Assembly (NCBI GenBank): GCA_015494585.1
Contig: WGAY01000016.1
Location: 1-39,868 of the forward strand
From: Candidatus Omnitrophota bacterium
GTDB lineage: Bacteria; Omnitrophota; Gorgyraeia; S143-82
Reading direction: 5' to 3'
DNA length: 39,868 bases
A program made the translations under genes and the position numbers. This document shows positions 39,718 through 39,868 of the stretch, in pieces. Within the stretch, counting starts at the first letter, position 1, and every line of letters starts with the position of its first letter. Under the pieces are notes generated by a model. That model made no database searches, was not told the origin of the DNA, and saw only the letters and a list, made by a program, of their open reading frames with translations.

Positions 39718-39868
39718 CTCAATTCATCCTCTCCCATTCAAACCCGACTACATTCCTCTCCTTACTGCCTATCTTTATCCCTACCAGATAGATAGGCTTG
39801 TCCTGATTCTCATATTTCCTATAATACTGCCTCTCCTTTATCTGCTTTATCGCATCCTCTTTTGTGTC
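39718..39868. repeat. Right copy of perfect 151-bp terminal inverted repeat
   Basis: Exact reverse complement of 1-151. Sequence identity stops one base past the stop codon of the embedded gene fragment, while the outer limit is the contig end, so the true repeat is probably longer. Confidence 0.95.
39719..39868 (-). CDS. Partial: C-terminus of AAA-ATPase-like / PD-(D/E)XK nuclease (DUF1703-type) protein, second copy
   Basis: The minus strand is open from the contig end to TGA at 39721-39719 and encodes the same 49 residues as bases 1-150. It reads into the contig, 39 bases upstream of the leuS start, so it could also influence leuS expression by read-through. Identity to the left copy at every base implies a recent duplication, gene conversion, or a single collapsed repeat shared by two assembly edges. 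The rest of the gene is outside the window. Confidence 0.75.
   Translation of the reverse strand, partial: DTKEDAIKQIKERQYYRKYENQDKPIYLVGIKIGSKERNVVGFEWERMN

Noticed and set aside
1-39868. The terminal inverted repeats as ends of a composite transposon or a linear replicon
   Set aside because: There is no transposase, no target-site duplication can be seen, the repeat is the 3' end of a gene, and the interior is housekeeping. A repeat-limited contig explains it better.

Overview
The window is a 39.9-kb, gene-dense bacterial contig with 42 complete protein genes, one tRNA and two partial genes at the ends. The organism has a Gram-negative-type envelope, as shown by a WaaL-like polymerase/ligase, a GT9 heptosyltransferase-like enzyme, Lgt, a degenerate LytM lipoprotein and a CMP-sialic-acid-type synthetase. 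Codon use leans on AGG and ATA, and GTG/TTG starts are frequent. Together with the mix of gene families this suggests an uncultured lineage (an Omnitrophota-like bacterium would fit), but the taxonomy is a guess and no 16S gene is present.

Layout. All six complete genes left of about 6.56 kb read rightward (thiL-ruvB-prfB-murG-like-peptidase-MFS). All 36 genes right of it, and the tRNA, read leftward. At the convergence point lies a 28-bp sequence that matches bacterial chromosome dif sites closely, with XerC arm, 6-bp centre and XerD arm. The + strand is G-rich to its left and C-richer to its right. I read this as the replication terminus, with every gene co-directional with the fork arriving at dif. 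This is the most informative hidden feature of the window.

Leftward block, from the right end towards dif: (i) leuS, a small secreted protein, a GT9 glycosyltransferase, lgt, rluD; (ii) an envelope/stress group of MscS channel, LemA, a very large M48 protease with GYF-like and zinc-ribbon domains, and a Ca2+/cation antiporter; (iii) a degenerate LytM lipoprotein, a STAND-like ATPase of unknown role and a YfcE-type phosphodiesterase, with overlapping genes; (iv) ribH-nusB-scpA-scpB-pheA-cyclodeaminase-short tRNA nucleotidyltransferase-lipB behind a good promoter; (v) an O-antigen polymerase/ligase, a GT4 glycosyltransferase, a PflA-like radical SAM protein and a DUF1571-like protein; (vi) tRNA-Gly(CCC) with a near-consensus promoter, then a CMP-acylneuraminate-type synthetase; (vii) metX-metW-murA-fumarase beta-plsY-ribBA-folK; (viii) punA-rpe-fumarase alpha-bioF. 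The two halves of the class I fumarase/tartrate dehydratase are thus separated by five genes.

Ends. The first and last 151 bases are perfect inverted repeats of each other. Each encodes the C-terminal 49 residues of an AAA-ATPase-like/PD-(D/E)XK (DUF1703-type) protein reading into the contig. The contig therefore stops on both sides inside copies of a repeated gene. I saw no CRISPR array, insertion sequence, prophage or rRNA. No novel multi-gene system is certain. The best candidates for new biology are the ATPase operon, the composite M48 protease and the dif-centred architecture.
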